Origin: Chloroflexota bacterium
GTDB taxonomy: Bacteria > Chloroflexota > Anaerolineae > Caldilineales > Caldilineaceae
Reading direction: 5' to 3'
Length of the DNA stretch: 64,000 bases
Assembly (NCBI GenBank): GCA_016861025.1
Contig: BOKO01000002.1
Location: 310,001 to 374,000, forward strand
Numbering within the stretch: the first letter of the stretch is position 1; the number at the start of each line of letters is the position of its first letter. Positions 52,353-61,775 of this stretch are shown piece after piece. The translations under genes were made by a program, and so were the position numbers. The notes under the pieces are model-generated. The model did not search any database. It worked only from the letters and a program-made list of their open reading frames with translations, and had not been told where the DNA came from.

Positions 52353-52410
52353 TGCGGCGGTTTCTTACGCTCCATTGTTCAGATCAAAATGAGCGCAAGA
52401 AACCGCCGCA
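52353..52410. terminator. Long hairpin after the beta-helix protein gene
   Basis: TGCGGCGGTTTCTT (52353-52366) pairs with AAGAAACCGCCGCA (52397-52410). After one mismatch CGCTC (52368-52372) pairs with GAGCG (52391-52395). The 18-base loop is AT rich. It separates convergent genes and likely acts as a terminator or 3' stabiliser. Confidence 0.7.
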
Positions 52411-52526
52411 TCATCCTCGATATTAGCGAGCTGCGCAACAATATGCGCCACGCCGTAACGAAAATCAACTGCTATCGAATTTTCTCTTGTTGAGCCGACG
52501 CACGGTCAGCTTTTCCAGCGGATGCC

Positions 52527-52724
52527 TCAGCCACCGCCCGTAGAGCAGTTGTCGCTGTTCACCGGGCTGGCGGCGCCGCCTTTCACACCAAACGTTGAGA
52601 ATTTCTTGTCCACAGCGTGACTCCGACATTGTGGACAGACAACCTCGTCTTTGGCGGAGGCGCTGCGCACCCAATGCTCGAAAAACGCCCCACACTCAGA
52701 ACAGACATATTCATACAACGGCAT
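52527..52724 (-). CDS. FmdB-type zinc ribbon protein
   Basis: This 65-residue protein begins MPLYEYVCSECG and has paired cysteines at 8/11 and 30/33 (VVCPQCRS), forming a zinc ribbon. The tail is Gly/Ser-rich with FGVKGGAASPVN and a further Cys. This is the FmdB/CxxC-SSSS family, a small regulator-like protein of unknown target. GGAGGAG precedes the ATG at 52724; the longer frame to 52805 is not supported. It lies between a terminator and the TauE/SafE gene on the same strand. Confidence 0.88.
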   Translation of the reverse strand: MPLYEYVCSECGAFFEHWVRSASAKDEVVCPQCRSHAVDKKFSTFGVKGGAASPVNSDNCSTGGG

Positions 52725-52770
52725 AGATGCTCCTCCAACGAACGAAAGAATTCTCTCATCTCTGCATGGA

Positions 52771-53559
<789 letters not shown>

Positions 53560-53568
53560 AACAAACCG

Positions 53569-53610
53569 CCAATCTCCAATCTCCAATCCCTGATTCAGAG
53601 CTTGGAGATT
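53569..53610. repeat. ATCTCCA-type dispersed repeat, copy 2
   Basis: CCAATCTCCAATCTCCAATC (53569-53588) is a short tandem. Part of it pairs with TTGGAGATT (53602-53610), giving a small hairpin between the MBL-rhodanese and TauE/SafE genes. It is related to the copies at 48692 and 56438. Confidence 0.7.
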
Positions 53611-53619
53611 AAAAAACAT

Positions 53620-55047
53620 CTACGCCAACACCGCTTCCATCGTCACGCCGCTCTCTGTGGGTAGATATTTCGACCAGCACTCCTCGCCTTCGTTGAGCGA
53701 CAGCACGTTGTCGAAGCCAGCGGCTTCCAGCAGGCTGGCGGCAATCTGTGAACGGTAGCCGCTGGCGCAATGTGTGACGAGCGTGCGATCTTTCGGCAAC
53801 GTTTCTAGTCGGTCGCGCAGGTAGCCGAGCGGGATGTGTTTTGCGCCGACGATGTGTTTTGCGTTGTATTCGCTCTTGCCGCGCACGTCGATAATCATGA
53901 TGTTGTTCTGTGGCAGCCGTCGAGCCAGTTCGCGCGCTGTAATCACGGGCAACGCCTGTGTGCGATGGGTCAATACATCCGGGCTGAAATAGCCGGGCGT
54001 GTAGTCGATGCCGATCGACCGCAAATCTGCCAGAATCTCGCGCTCAGAATCGACCGACGGCAACAGCACGTAAACCGGGCGCGTATAGTCGACCAGCCAG
54101 CCCATGTAGGTGACAAAGCCGCTATTGTCCGCCGGCACGTTGATCGTGCCCGGAACGTGCGAAGCTGCATATTGGCCGCGATTGCGCAGATCAAAGACCT
54201 GCCCCCCATCCTCCAACACGGCGTCAAGCGTGGCGCGGTCGTAGTTGACCGGCGTCGGCAACGAACTGGTCAGCGGCGGGCCAATCTTGTTGAGCTTTTT
54301 CATTTGCGCGAAGTACTTGGGTGGCTCCGGCTGACCGTCGAGTAGCCACGTCACAAACGCATCTTCGTTCGCGAAATTGAACGCCGGGTTAAAGAGCTTT
54401 TCATAACCAAGCGTCGTCGATGGAATGGCGCCGAGCGCCTTTCCACACGCGCTGCCGGCGCCGTGGCCGGGCCAGATTTGCAGATAGTCGGGCAGCGCCT
54501 TAAAGCGTTCGATCGTGTGGAATTGCTGGCGCGCGCCAACTTCCTTTGTGCCCTTATAACCGGCGGCCTCCTCGAGCAGGTCAGGGCGGCCAACATCGCC
54601 GACAAAGAGAAAGTCGCCCGTAAAGACGCCCATCGGCTTGTCGGCGCCAGCGGTGTCGGTGATCATGAGCGCGATGTGCTCTGGCGTGTGCCCCGGTGTA
54701 TGAAGCACCTCAACCTTGACGGCGCCCACCTTCCAGCTATCGCCGTCGCGCACCAGGATTATGTTGGGTTCATCGGCATAAGTATATTTCCAGTCGGCGT
54801 CACCCATGTCGCTCAGGTATACGGTGGCGCCGGTGGCGGCTGCCAGCTCGCGGCTGCCGCTGACAAAGTCGGCGTGAATGTGCGTCTCGGTGACGTGGGT
54901 GATACGCAGCCCTTCTTTCTCGGCGGCGCGCAGGTAAGGAATGATATTGCGCGCCGGATCGACGACCAACGCCTCCCCCGTGGCGACGCAGCCGACCAGG
55001 TAACTCGCCTGCGCCAGTTTTTCATCATAGAAATAGCGAAGCAGCAT
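53620..55047 (-). CDS. MBL-fold hydrolase/persulfide dioxygenase-like protein fused to two rhodanese domains
   Basis: This 475-residue cytoplasmic protein has an N-terminal metallo-beta-lactamase domain (THIHADFVSG, HTPGHTPEHIAL, FTGDFLFVGDVGRPD, WPGHGAGSACG) as in ETHE1/BlaH-type persulfide dioxygenases. Two rhodanese domains follow. The first (~275-360) lacks the catalytic cysteine (YVLLPSVDSE). The second (~375-475) has it in VTHCASGYRSQ. It would oxidise glutathione- or protein-bound persulfide to sulfite and transfer sulfane sulfur. AAAGGAG precedes the ATG at 55047; the frame to 55161 runs into the rhodanese gene and is not real. Confidence 0.92.
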   Translation of the reverse strand: MLLRYFYDEKLAQASYLVGCVATGEALVVDPARNIIPYLRAAEKEGLRITHVTETHIHADFVSGSRELAAATGATVYLSDMGDADWKYTYADEPNIILVRDGDSWKVGAVKVEVLHTPGHTPEHIALMITDTAGADKPMGVFTGDFLFVGDVGRPDLLEEAAGYKGTKEVGARQQFHTIERFKALPDYLQIWPGHGAGSACGKALGAIPSTTLGYEKLFNPAFNFANEDAFVTWLLDGQPEPPKYFAQMKKLNKIGPPLTSSLPTPVNYDRATLDAVLEDGGQVFDLRNRGQYAASHVPGTINVPADNSGFVTYMGWLVDYTRPVYVLLPSVDSEREILADLRSIGIDYTPGYFSPDVLTHRTQALPVITARELARRLPQNNIMIIDVRGKSEYNAKHIVGAKHIPLGYLRDRLETLPKDRTLVTHCASGYRSQIAASLLEAAGFDNVLSLNEGEECWSKYLPTESGVTMEAVLA

Positions 55048-55063
55048 GTTGTTCTCCTTTTTC

Positions 55064-55420
55064 TTAGCGAGTGATGGGCAGCCCCTGCCGCGCCCAGTCG
55101 ATAATGCCGCCCAAATCGTACACTTCTGTGTAACCAGCCTGCATGAGGATATTTGTCGCAAATGCGCTGCGATTGCCGCTGCGACAGTAGACGATCACCG
55201 GTTTGTCTTTGGGGATGCGATTCATCTTCTGCTGAAGCTCTTGCAGGCTGATATTGATGGCGCCGGGGATGTAGCCGCCCGCAAATTCTTCCGCCGTGCG
55301 CACATCGACCAGCGTGTGCAGCGCTCCGCCATCCATGTATTGTGTTTTATAGTCGGTTGGCTTCATCAACTGATGACCGGCAACGCCGGACCCGCCAAAC
55401 AATCGCGTCAAAAAACTCAT
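55064..55420 (-). CDS. Single-domain rhodanese (sulfurtransferase)
   Basis: This 118-residue protein has the rhodanese fold with catalytic Cys79 in IVYCRSGNRSA and the N-terminal ALHTLVDVRTAEEF. It carries sulfane sulfur between persulfides and acceptors. A short basic N-terminal segment (MSFLTRLFGGSG) may tether it at the membrane. It is the first gene of the minus-strand sulfur operon, sixteen bases before the MBL-rhodanese gene. A LysR regulator is divergent, with a palindrome in the gap. Confidence 0.92.
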   Translation of the reverse strand: MSFLTRLFGGSGVAGHQLMKPTDYKTQYMDGGALHTLVDVRTAEEFAGGYIPGAINISLQELQQKMNRIPKDKPVIVYCRSGNRSAFATNILMQAGYTEVYDLGGIIDWARQGLPITR

Positions 55421-55514
55421 CTAGCTAACTCCTTGTTGTGAGCATCTGAAATTCATTGAACTTACTTTACATCTTTCCAATTTGGCGAGCGCCGCTGATT
55501 TGCTTATCATTGAT

Positions 55515-55530
55515 ATAAGTTCAAACTTAT
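55515..55530. promoter_or_regulatory. Palindrome overlapping the LysR gene start, probable operator
   Basis: ATAAGTT (55515-55521) and AACTTAT (55524-55530) form a symmetric site around CA. Its last two bases are the first two of the LysR ATG. This fits a LysR T-N11-A box for autoregulation and for control of the divergent rhodanese operon. ATATAAG recurs at 55540-55546. Confidence 0.6.
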
Positions 55531-56446
55531 GCTGAATTTATATAAGCTCGAGATTTTTGCGACTGTTGTACAAACCGGCAGCTTTAGCGCCGCCGCCGAA
55601 CGGCTGTTGATGACGCAGCCAGCGGTCAGCCAACACATTCAGGACCTGGAAGCCAGCCTCGGCGCCAGGCTTTTTCAGCGCGGACGACGCGGGGTCACGT
55701 TAACGCCCGCTGGCGAGACGCTGCACAGTTATACACAGGAAATTTTGCGGTTGCTGGCGGAAGCCGAGAACGCCGTGACCGATGTCCAGCATCTGGCAAG
55801 CGGGCAAGTGACTGTCGCCGCTACGCCCGGCGTTGGCGTCTATCGGTTGCCGGATTGGGTGCACGCTTTTCGCCAGCAATATCCCAACCTGAGCGTTGCG
55901 GTGGAGACCAGCACTACCCCGCACATTATCGCCGGGTTGCGTAGCAGGAAAATGGATGTCGGCTTTGTCGAGGGCGAGCTGGACGAAGCCGAACCGGATG
56001 GCGTCGGCGTCCTGGAATTGGAAACCAACGAGCAATTTGTGGTTGTTGGTCCCAAACATCCGTGGTGGGGTCGCACCAGCGTGCGTTTGGAAGATCTGGC
56101 CGGAAAAAGTATGGTCATGCGCCAGCGCAATAGCCAGACGCGCATCTGGCTAGATAATGAACTGCAAGTCGCCGGAGTCAGCGTCATCGTAGCCGCTGAA
56201 TTCGACAATGTCGAGTCGATCAAGCGTGCAGTGGCGAAAGGCAAGGATATCGCCATTCTGCCTGATTACGCCGTGCGCAGTGAATTAGAAATGCAGATGC
56301 TGCGCGCCGTGTCGATCGAGGGAAAGCCGTTGCTGCGCACGCTCAAGTTGGTGTGGAGTCGCAGCGCATTTTTCACGCCGGTGACGAGGAGATTTTTACG
56401 CTTTCTAGTGCGTTATTTGCCGGCGCTGGAGAAGATTGGAGAATAG
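55529..56446 (+). CDS. LysR-family transcriptional regulator of the sulfur operon
   Basis: This 305-residue regulator has a winged helix at the N-terminus (FSAAAERLLMTQPAVSQHIQD) and a periplasmic-binding-like effector domain (~90-300: GQVTVAATPGVGVYRLPDW ... MDVGFVEGE). It resembles CysB/CbbR-like activators. It is divergent from the rhodanese gene with 108 bases between. No ribosome binding site precedes the ATG, and a palindrome overlaps it, so the mRNA may be leaderless. It probably senses a sulfur metabolite (inferred from position). The stop codon lies in a palindrome shared with the convergent gene. Confidence 0.9.
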   Translation: MLNLYKLEIFATVVQTGSFSAAAERLLMTQPAVSQHIQDLEASLGARLFQRGRRGVTLTPAGETLHSYTQEILRLLAEAENAVTDVQHLASGQVTVAATPGVGVYRLPDWVHAFRQQYPNLSVAVETSTTPHIIAGLRSRKMDVGFVEGELDEAEPDGVGVLELETNEQFVVVGPKHPWWGRTSVRLEDLAGKSMVMRQRNSQTRIWLDNELQVAGVSVIVAAEFDNVESIKRAVAKGKDIAILPDYAVRSELEMQMLRAVSIEGKPLLRTLKLVWSRSAFFTPVTRRFLRFLVRYLPALEKIGE

Positions 56447-56471
56447 AGATTGGCTCCAATCTCTATTCTCC
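56438..56471. terminator. Perfect palindrome shared by two convergent gene ends
   Basis: GGAGAATAGAGATTGG (56438-56453) and CCAATCTCTATTCTCC (56456-56471) are exact complements separated by CT. Each arm contains the TAG stop codon of one gene: the LysR gene on the plus strand and the lipoprotein gene on the minus strand. The hairpin can block convergent transcripts. It is built from the same ATCTCCA-type units as two other intergenic repeats. Confidence 0.85.
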
Positions 56472-57083
56472 CGCCGCAATCGTCGCCATCAAATCGTCCA
56501 GCACGTTGACCGGTTGCATCACATCGGCAATCAGCGTGGCGACCATGCCAGGATCGACCGCTTTGTCCACCACAATTAGATCGTCGGCGCCGTAAAGCAA
56601 CAACTGACCTGCTGGAACCCACCCATAAACGGCGCTGTCATCGTAGACGGAAAGCCAGCGTCCGTCGGCGGAGACGCCGGTTACGTTCAATACGCTGGTG
56701 GCGGGCACGCTTTTGAGCGCGCGTCCGTCCGGTTGTTCGTAGATGGTGGCGCCGCCCGTAGCGATCCCCATCGCCGATGGCGATTGTTCGATGGCGAGCA
56801 GCGCCTGCCATCCGGCCGGCCCGGTCTCCAGCGCGCTGAGCGCGGCGACATCGGGTGGTTCAGGCGTCGGTGTAAGAAAAATCGGCGGCGCAGCAGGCGT
56901 AGCCAGCGTGAATACATCGGCGCGCGCCGGGTAAGCAGGCGTCGGCTGAACCGGCCGCACCACATCCGCCGGAATTGCGGTTGGCGTTCCTTGTGTTGCA
57001 CCGCCGCACGCCCCTAGCATCATCGCCAATACCAGCAGCGCTCCCGCCGCAAAGCCTTGTTTCCTTGTTAACATCGATCTCAT
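56463..57083 (-). CDS. Lipoprotein with SH3-like domain
   Basis: This 206-residue exported lipoprotein has a lipobox MLGAC (Cys26 from this start), then a Pro/Thr-rich linker (~30-85). A domain of the bacterial SH3 type follows (GGATIYEQPDGRALKSVPA, VLNVTGVSADGRWLSVYD, VYGWVPAGQLLL). The last 40 residues are helical. SH3b domains usually bind cell-wall peptides. I took the ATG at 57083; an ATG at 57146 overlaps the stop of the ABC permease gene by eight bases and would give translational coupling with a long charged lead. It is the last gene after a MacAB-like exporter. Confidence 0.75.
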   Translation of the reverse strand: MRSMLTRKQGFAAGALLVLAMMLGACGGATQGTPTAIPADVVRPVQPTPAYPARADVFTLATPAAPPIFLTPTPEPPDVAALSALETGPAGWQALLAIEQSPSAMGIATGGATIYEQPDGRALKSVPATSVLNVTGVSADGRWLSVYDDSAVYGWVPAGQLLLYGADDLIVVDKAVDPGMVATLIADVMQPVNVLDDLMATIAAGE

Positions 57084-57138
57084 GACCTTATCATCGCCTC
57101 GATCACGGCGCCCCTTGCCCGTCGCCATTCGCAGCACG

Positions 57139-58383
57139 CTACTCATAGCGCAGCGCGTCGATCGGGTTGAGCCGGCTGGCGCGAAAGGCGGGAAAGATGC
57201 CGAAAAAGAGACCCACTGCTGTCGCCACCACCAACGAGGTAATCACGGCGTCGGCGCCAACCACGGCCTGGAATTCGCCAAAGAAAGTGCTGACCACCTG
57301 CGCCAGGCTCCAACCGAGCGCAACCCCGATCATGCCGCCGACGGCAGCCAGCGTCATCGCCTCAATTAGAAACTGAATCAGCACGTCGCCGCGCTTGGCG
57401 CCTACGGCTTTGCGCAGTCCGATCTCGCGCGTGCGCTCGGTCACACTGACGAGCATGATGTTCATGATGCCGATGCCCCCGACCAACAGACTGATGGCGG
57501 CGATGGCGCCCAAAAAGATCGTGAGCGCGCCCAGGATGTCGCCGAAGACGGCGATCAGGTCGTTCTGGCTAATGATGCTGAAGTCGTCCTGGTCTAGATA
57601 CTTGATGCCGCGGCGTTCGCGCATCAACTGCGTGATCTCCTCCTGCGCCAGCGGAATGTTGGCGCTGTCGTCGATCGAGGCGTAGATCACGGTGACCCGA
57701 TATTCACCGTTGGGCGTTTTCTGCTTGAAGAGCCGATCCTGACCGGTGGTCAACGGCATAAAGATCGAGCGATCAAGATTGCCGCCAGGCCCACCGCCTT
57801 TGCTTTCCATCACGCCGATCACGCGGAAGTTCATGCCGTTGACCTGCACGATCTGGTCAATCGGATATTCATTGTTGGGAAAAAGGTCTTTATAGGTGTC
57901 GGCGCCAAGCAAGACAACGCGCTGACGTTCGTCGCTGTCCAGCTCGGAAAAATAGGAGCCAACGGTTGTTTTCCAGTTGCGCACCCGCGGATATTCCGGC
58001 GTCGTTGCGTTTGCCTGCACCGTGACTGTCTTGCCGGCGCGTGATACGGTAACGCGTGTTTGAAAGTCCGCCGCAGCCGCTGATACGTGTGGCACCAGGC
58101 TGCGGTCGGCAATTGCGTGCATATCCGCCAGCGTCAAGGAGCGAACCGGATTGGCGCGCAGCGTCGGCGGCCCGTCGGAGATCTGCCCGGGCGCAATGAA
58201 GAGCAGGTTGCTGCCCAACCCGGCGAATTGATCGGTCACATATTTCTCAACGCCGCGTCCGATCGACATCAGCGCAATGACAGCGCCGACGCCAATAATG
58301 ATGCCGAGCATCGTTAACACGCTGCGCAATTTGTTGGCAGCCAGGGCGCGCATTGCAATGCGTAGCGCCTCGATGACTTTCAT
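57139..58383 (-). CDS. MacB-type ABC exporter permease
   Basis: This 414-residue membrane subunit has a first helix near residues 20-40 (LTMLGIIIGVGAVIALM), a large extracytoplasmic MacB-PCD domain (~45-260) and an FtsX-type C-terminal part. That part has three helices and IMLVSVTERTREIGLRKAVGA, the FtsX loop signature. It overlaps the ATPase gene by four bases. With the MFP and ATPase it forms a MacAB-like exporter of peptides, lipids or lipoproteins. Split ATPase and permease genes are usual for non-Gram-negative members. Confidence 0.9.
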   Translation of the reverse strand: MKVIEALRIAMRALAANKLRSVLTMLGIIIGVGAVIALMSIGRGVEKYVTDQFAGLGSNLLFIAPGQISDGPPTLRANPVRSLTLADMHAIADRSLVPHVSAAAADFQTRVTVSRAGKTVTVQANATTPEYPRVRNWKTTVGSYFSELDSDERQRVVLLGADTYKDLFPNNEYPIDQIVQVNGMNFRVIGVMESKGGGPGGNLDRSIFMPLTTGQDRLFKQKTPNGEYRVTVIYASIDDSANIPLAQEEITQLMRERRGIKYLDQDDFSIISQNDLIAVFGDILGALTIFLGAIAAISLLVGGIGIMNIMLVSVTERTREIGLRKAVGAKRGDVLIQFLIEAMTLAAVGGMIGVALGWSLAQVVSTFFGEFQAVVGADAVITSLVVATAVGLFFGIFPAFRASRLNPIDALRYE

Positions 58384-59174
58384 TTCGCCACCTCTTTGAC
58401 CATCATCGGCTCATGGCCGTTGTATGACGCCGGGGGCGCGCTGTTGGCGTAGATGCCAGCGGTCGCCTGTTGGCGTGTATCGGACTCGACCAGACCGTCG
58501 CGAATGCGCACGATGCGTTGACAATAATCAGCAGTCTCTGGGTTGTGCGTTACGAAGACAATCGTAATGCCGCGTTCTGCATTGAGGCGTTGAAAGAGTT
58601 CCATGATCTCAACACTGGTCTTGCTATCGAGGTTGCCAGTCGGTTCATCGGCCAGAATCATCGACGGCTCGTTGACCAGTGCGCGCGCAATTGCCACACG
58701 CTGCTGCTGGCCGCCGGAAAGTTCATTGGGTTTGTGGTCGAGACGGTCGCCCAGCCCCACCAGCCGCAGCGCTTCCTCCGCCCGTTTGCGGCGCTGGCGC
58801 CCACCGACTCCGCCATAAATTAGCGGCAATTCAACATTCGCCACCGCGGTCGTGCGCGGCAGCAGGTTGAAGCTTTGGAAGACAAAGCCGATCTTGTGGT
58901 TGCGGATTGCAGCAAGCTGGTCGTCTTTAAGCCGGCTCACATCTTTGCCATCAAGTTCGTACACGCCTTCGGTTGGCACGTCGAGACAGCCGATAATGTT
59001 CATCAGCGTCGATTTGCCGCTGCCGCTGGGTCCCATGATGGCGATTATCTCGCCGGAATAGACATCAATATCGACGCCGCGTAACGCTCGCACTTCGACG
59101 TCACCCATCTGATAGGTTTTTACGATGCCACGCAGCGAGATGACCGGCGTCTCACCGTTGTGCTGTGAAGTCAT
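58380..59174 (-). CDS. MacB/LolD-type ABC exporter ATPase
   Basis: This 264-residue ATPase has Walker A GPSGSGKST, signature LSGGQQQRV, Walker B ILADEPTGNLD and H-loop FVTHNPETADYCQRIV. The GNLD and short N-terminal layout mark the LolD/MacB/FtsE-like export group. The C-terminal ~30 residues are variable and proline-rich. The gene starts five bases after the MFP stop and overlaps the permease gene. It uses ATP to drive the mechanical coupling of the MacB-type permease. Confidence 0.92.
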   Translation of the reverse strand: MTSQHNGETPVISLRGIVKTYQMGDVEVRALRGVDIDVYSGEIIAIMGPSGSGKSTLMNIIGCLDVPTEGVYELDGKDVSRLKDDQLAAIRNHKIGFVFQSFNLLPRTTAVANVELPLIYGGVGGRQRRKRAEEALRLVGLGDRLDHKPNELSGGQQQRVAIARALVNEPSMILADEPTGNLDSKTSVEIMELFQRLNAERGITIVFVTHNPETADYCQRIVRIRDGLVESDTRQQATAGIYANSAPPASYNGHEPMMVKEVAK

Positions 59175-59179
59175 GGTTG

Positions 59180-60652
59180 TCAGTTCCCGCCAAAGAGCGC
59201 TCCGCGTAATCGTTCTTCGCTGCTCTGCGTCACGAAGGCGATCTGGTCGCCATCTTGCAAACCTGCCAAAATCTGGCTCTCGCGTTCGTTGCGCAAGCCC
59301 AATTCCACCTGCTGACGCACCGGCTCGCCGTTCACCATTTTGAAGACATACGCTTCACCGGTGTTGCGATCGATGGTGATGAAGCGGTTGGGCGCCAGGA
59401 TCACATCATCGACATTGGCTGTGGTGATAATGGCCGTGGCGCTCATGCCAACGCGCAGCGGTTGGTCGGTTGCATCTGGCACAACGGTCACTTCGTAGGC
59501 CACAACGTTGTTGATGTTTGAAGCTGTTGGCGATATTTCAGTGACTTTGCCGGTGATCTCGGCGCCGGGCAGCGCGTCGACGCTCAGACGCACATTCTGC
59601 CCGACTGCAACCTGACGCACATCGATCTCATCGACCAGCACCTTCATTTTGAACTGGCTAAGGTCGGTGAGCACGATTGCGGGCCGTGCATTGTTGGCAA
59701 TTTCGCCGGCTTTGATGTTCACCTGGCTGACCACGCCGTCGATCGGGGCGATGAGCCTGGCATTGGCAAGTGCATTCTCTGCCTGCAGCACGTTCAATTG
59801 CGCTTGCTTGACCTGTGCGCGCGCAATCGTGAGGTCTTCCTCTTTGGGGCCTTCGAGCAATTTGTCGAGGTTGTTGCGCGCATTGACCACCTGCGCCTGC
59901 GCCTGACGGATCGCCGACTGCGCCTGTGCGATCTGGTTCAGTCCTTGCGCCTGCTGCGCCTGGTTGACTGGTTCGACCGTTTTCGCCGCCTGCGCCTTCG
60001 CCACCTCGTAGTTGACAGTCGCCTGTTCGAGCTGCTGCGCCTGTGGATACATGCCAGCGTCGGGCTGATCTTTGATCTTGTTGTACGCCTGCTGCGCCTG
60101 CTTGAGGGCAATCTCCGCCTGGCGCAACTGCGCCTCATTGATGACCTGTTGCGCATCGGAGGGACCAGCAAAGAGATTCCGATAGCTTGCCTGTGCGCTT
60201 GCCAGCGCCGCCTCTGCACTGGCGACTCCTGCCTGCGCCACTTCGACCGCAGCCTGCGCCGCAGCCACATCCATCAGGTCGGGTGGCGCCTCCAGTTTGG
60301 CAAGCTGAGCAGCGGCGATCTCTTGCGCAACTTTTGCGTTGGCGAGCGTCAGCGTCAAATCCGTTGTGTCCAGTTGCGCCAGCAGTTGACCGCTCTTGAC
60401 GCTTTGCCCAACTGTGACCATCACCTCGTTGACCATGCCTACACCGCGAAAGATCAACGACGCCTGATCGTTTGGCTCGATGCTGCCCGTAGCGCTCACG
60501 GTGCTGGCAATCGCCCCACGCTGCACCGTAAACGTCTCGTAGGTGGGTGTGTTGCTTTGCGCCTGGATCGGTGCAAGATAGTGATCGTAGGCAAACCACC
60601 CGCCAGCCGCAATCATGGCGACGAGCACAAGAACAATCAAAAACCGTTTCAT
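59180..60652 (-). CDS. MacA/HlyD-type periplasmic adaptor (membrane fusion) protein
   Basis: This 490-residue protein has an N-terminal helix (RFLIVLVLVAMIAAGGWF), a barrel-sandwich half (TVSATGSIEPNDQASLIFRG) and a very long Ala/Gln-rich coiled coil (~115-305). The second lipoyl half (LIAPIDGVVSQVNIKAGE) and a beta barrel (DLSQFKMKVLVDEIDV) follow. The coiled coil is longer than in E. coli MacA and includes several AQAQ-type heptads. I set the start at 60652 (GGAT eight bases before). It links the inner-membrane exporter to the outer wall layers; no outer-membrane channel gene follows. Confidence 0.9.
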   Translation of the reverse strand: MKRFLIVLVLVAMIAAGGWFAYDHYLAPIQAQSNTPTYETFTVQRGAIASTVSATGSIEPNDQASLIFRGVGMVNEVMVTVGQSVKSGQLLAQLDTTDLTLTLANAKVAQEIAAAQLAKLEAPPDLMDVAAAQAAVEVAQAGVASAEAALASAQASYRNLFAGPSDAQQVINEAQLRQAEIALKQAQQAYNKIKDQPDAGMYPQAQQLEQATVNYEVAKAQAAKTVEPVNQAQQAQGLNQIAQAQSAIRQAQAQVVNARNNLDKLLEGPKEEDLTIARAQVKQAQLNVLQAENALANARLIAPIDGVVSQVNIKAGEIANNARPAIVLTDLSQFKMKVLVDEIDVRQVAVGQNVRLSVDALPGAEITGKVTEISPTASNINNVVAYEVTVVPDATDQPLRVGMSATAIITTANVDDVILAPNRFITIDRNTGEAYVFKMVNGEPVRQQVELGLRNERESQILAGLQDGDQIAFVTQSSEERLRGALFGGN

Positions 60653-60867
60653 TTTGTCATCCAATCACGCCAGAAATGTTTAACAACTTGTGAATGGTAG
60701 CACAATCACCTTCACACTACGCTTAGAATTATATTAGAGTTGCATTGGGGAACACAGTAAGGTTGTATGGAAATGCAAAGTTGGTCGGGTGGGTTGTTGC
60801 GGCCTTGCATTTGCGCATTTCCACCCGAATCTGTATTTGCGATGCTCTATTGGGCTGCACGATTCGG

Positions 60868-61764
60868 TCAACGGATAGCTTTTATCTCAAAACCGGCAAG
60901 ATTTTCCAATGCCTTGATCAGCGCGTGATTGCCCTCGCTGCCCAATCCTTGCGCCTGCAACGTGCGATAGAATTGAAAAATGAGACTTGTCACCGGAACC
61001 GGCGCCCCTAACTCGTCGGCAGCTTCGAGCACAAGACGGAGATCTTTTTGTTGCAGGTCGATGGTGAAGCCTGGGCGCCAGTCGCGTTGAATGATCTGCG
61101 GCGCGCGGTTTGTGAACATCCAGCTGCCAGCGGCGCCCTGGCTGATGGCGTCGTAGGTTTTTTGCAGATCGACGCCCCCTGCCTGTGCAAACAGTAGCGC
61201 CTCGCACATGGCGATGCAATTGCCGACGACCAACACCTGGTTGACCAGTTTGACGGTTTGCCCGGCGCCATGTCCGCCGACATGGGTGATAGTCTTGCCC
61301 ATCGCCTGAAAGACGGGCAGCGCACGCTCAAATTGATCGCCAGCGCCGCCGACCATAATGCTGAGCGTGCCTTTGGCCGCGCCTTCGCTGCCGCCGCTGA
61401 CCGGCGCGTCGAGCATGAAGACGCCCTTGGCGCGCAGCGCGTCCGCTATCTCACGGGTGGCTTGTGGGCTGATCGTGCTGCAATCAATGACCAGTGCGCC
61501 CGGTCTTGCACCGTGTATAACGCCCTGTTCGTCCAAGATCACCGTCTTCACATCGGGAGTGTCGCTGACGCAGGTGATGATGATGTCGCTGCGGGCGGCG
61601 ACATCAGCCGGATCGGCGCCAGCGTGTGCACCCTGCGCCACCAGGTCTTGCATGCGCGTTGCTGTGCGGTTCCAAACCGTCAATTCAAAGCCAGCCTTGA
61701 GCAGGTTCGCCGCCATTCCCCGTCCCATGATGCCAAGACCGATAAAACCGATTCGTTCAGACAT
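60868..61764 (-). CDS. 3-hydroxyisobutyrate dehydrogenase-family oxidoreductase
   Basis: This 298-residue NAD(P)-dependent beta-hydroxyacid dehydrogenase has the Rossmann motif GFIGLGIMGRGMA, the substrate loop DAPVSGGSEGAAKGTLSIMV and the catalytic Lys in GHGAGQTVKLVNQVL (Lys of VKLVNQ). Tartronate semialdehyde reductase, hydroxyisobutyrate dehydrogenase and succinic semialdehyde reductase relatives cannot be separated here. The start at 61764 has GGGAG six bases upstream. It follows the Uma2 gene by eleven bases. Confidence 0.92.
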   Translation of the reverse strand: MSERIGFIGLGIMGRGMAANLLKAGFELTVWNRTATRMQDLVAQGAHAGADPADVAARSDIIITCVSDTPDVKTVILDEQGVIHGARPGALVIDCSTISPQATREIADALRAKGVFMLDAPVSGGSEGAAKGTLSIMVGGAGDQFERALPVFQAMGKTITHVGGHGAGQTVKLVNQVLVVGNCIAMCEALLFAQAGGVDLQKTYDAISQGAAGSWMFTNRAPQIIQRDWRPGFTIDLQQKDLRLVLEAADELGAPVPVTSLIFQFYRTLQAQGLGSEGNHALIKALENLAGFEIKAIR

Positions 61765-61775
61765 ATCTGCTCCCA

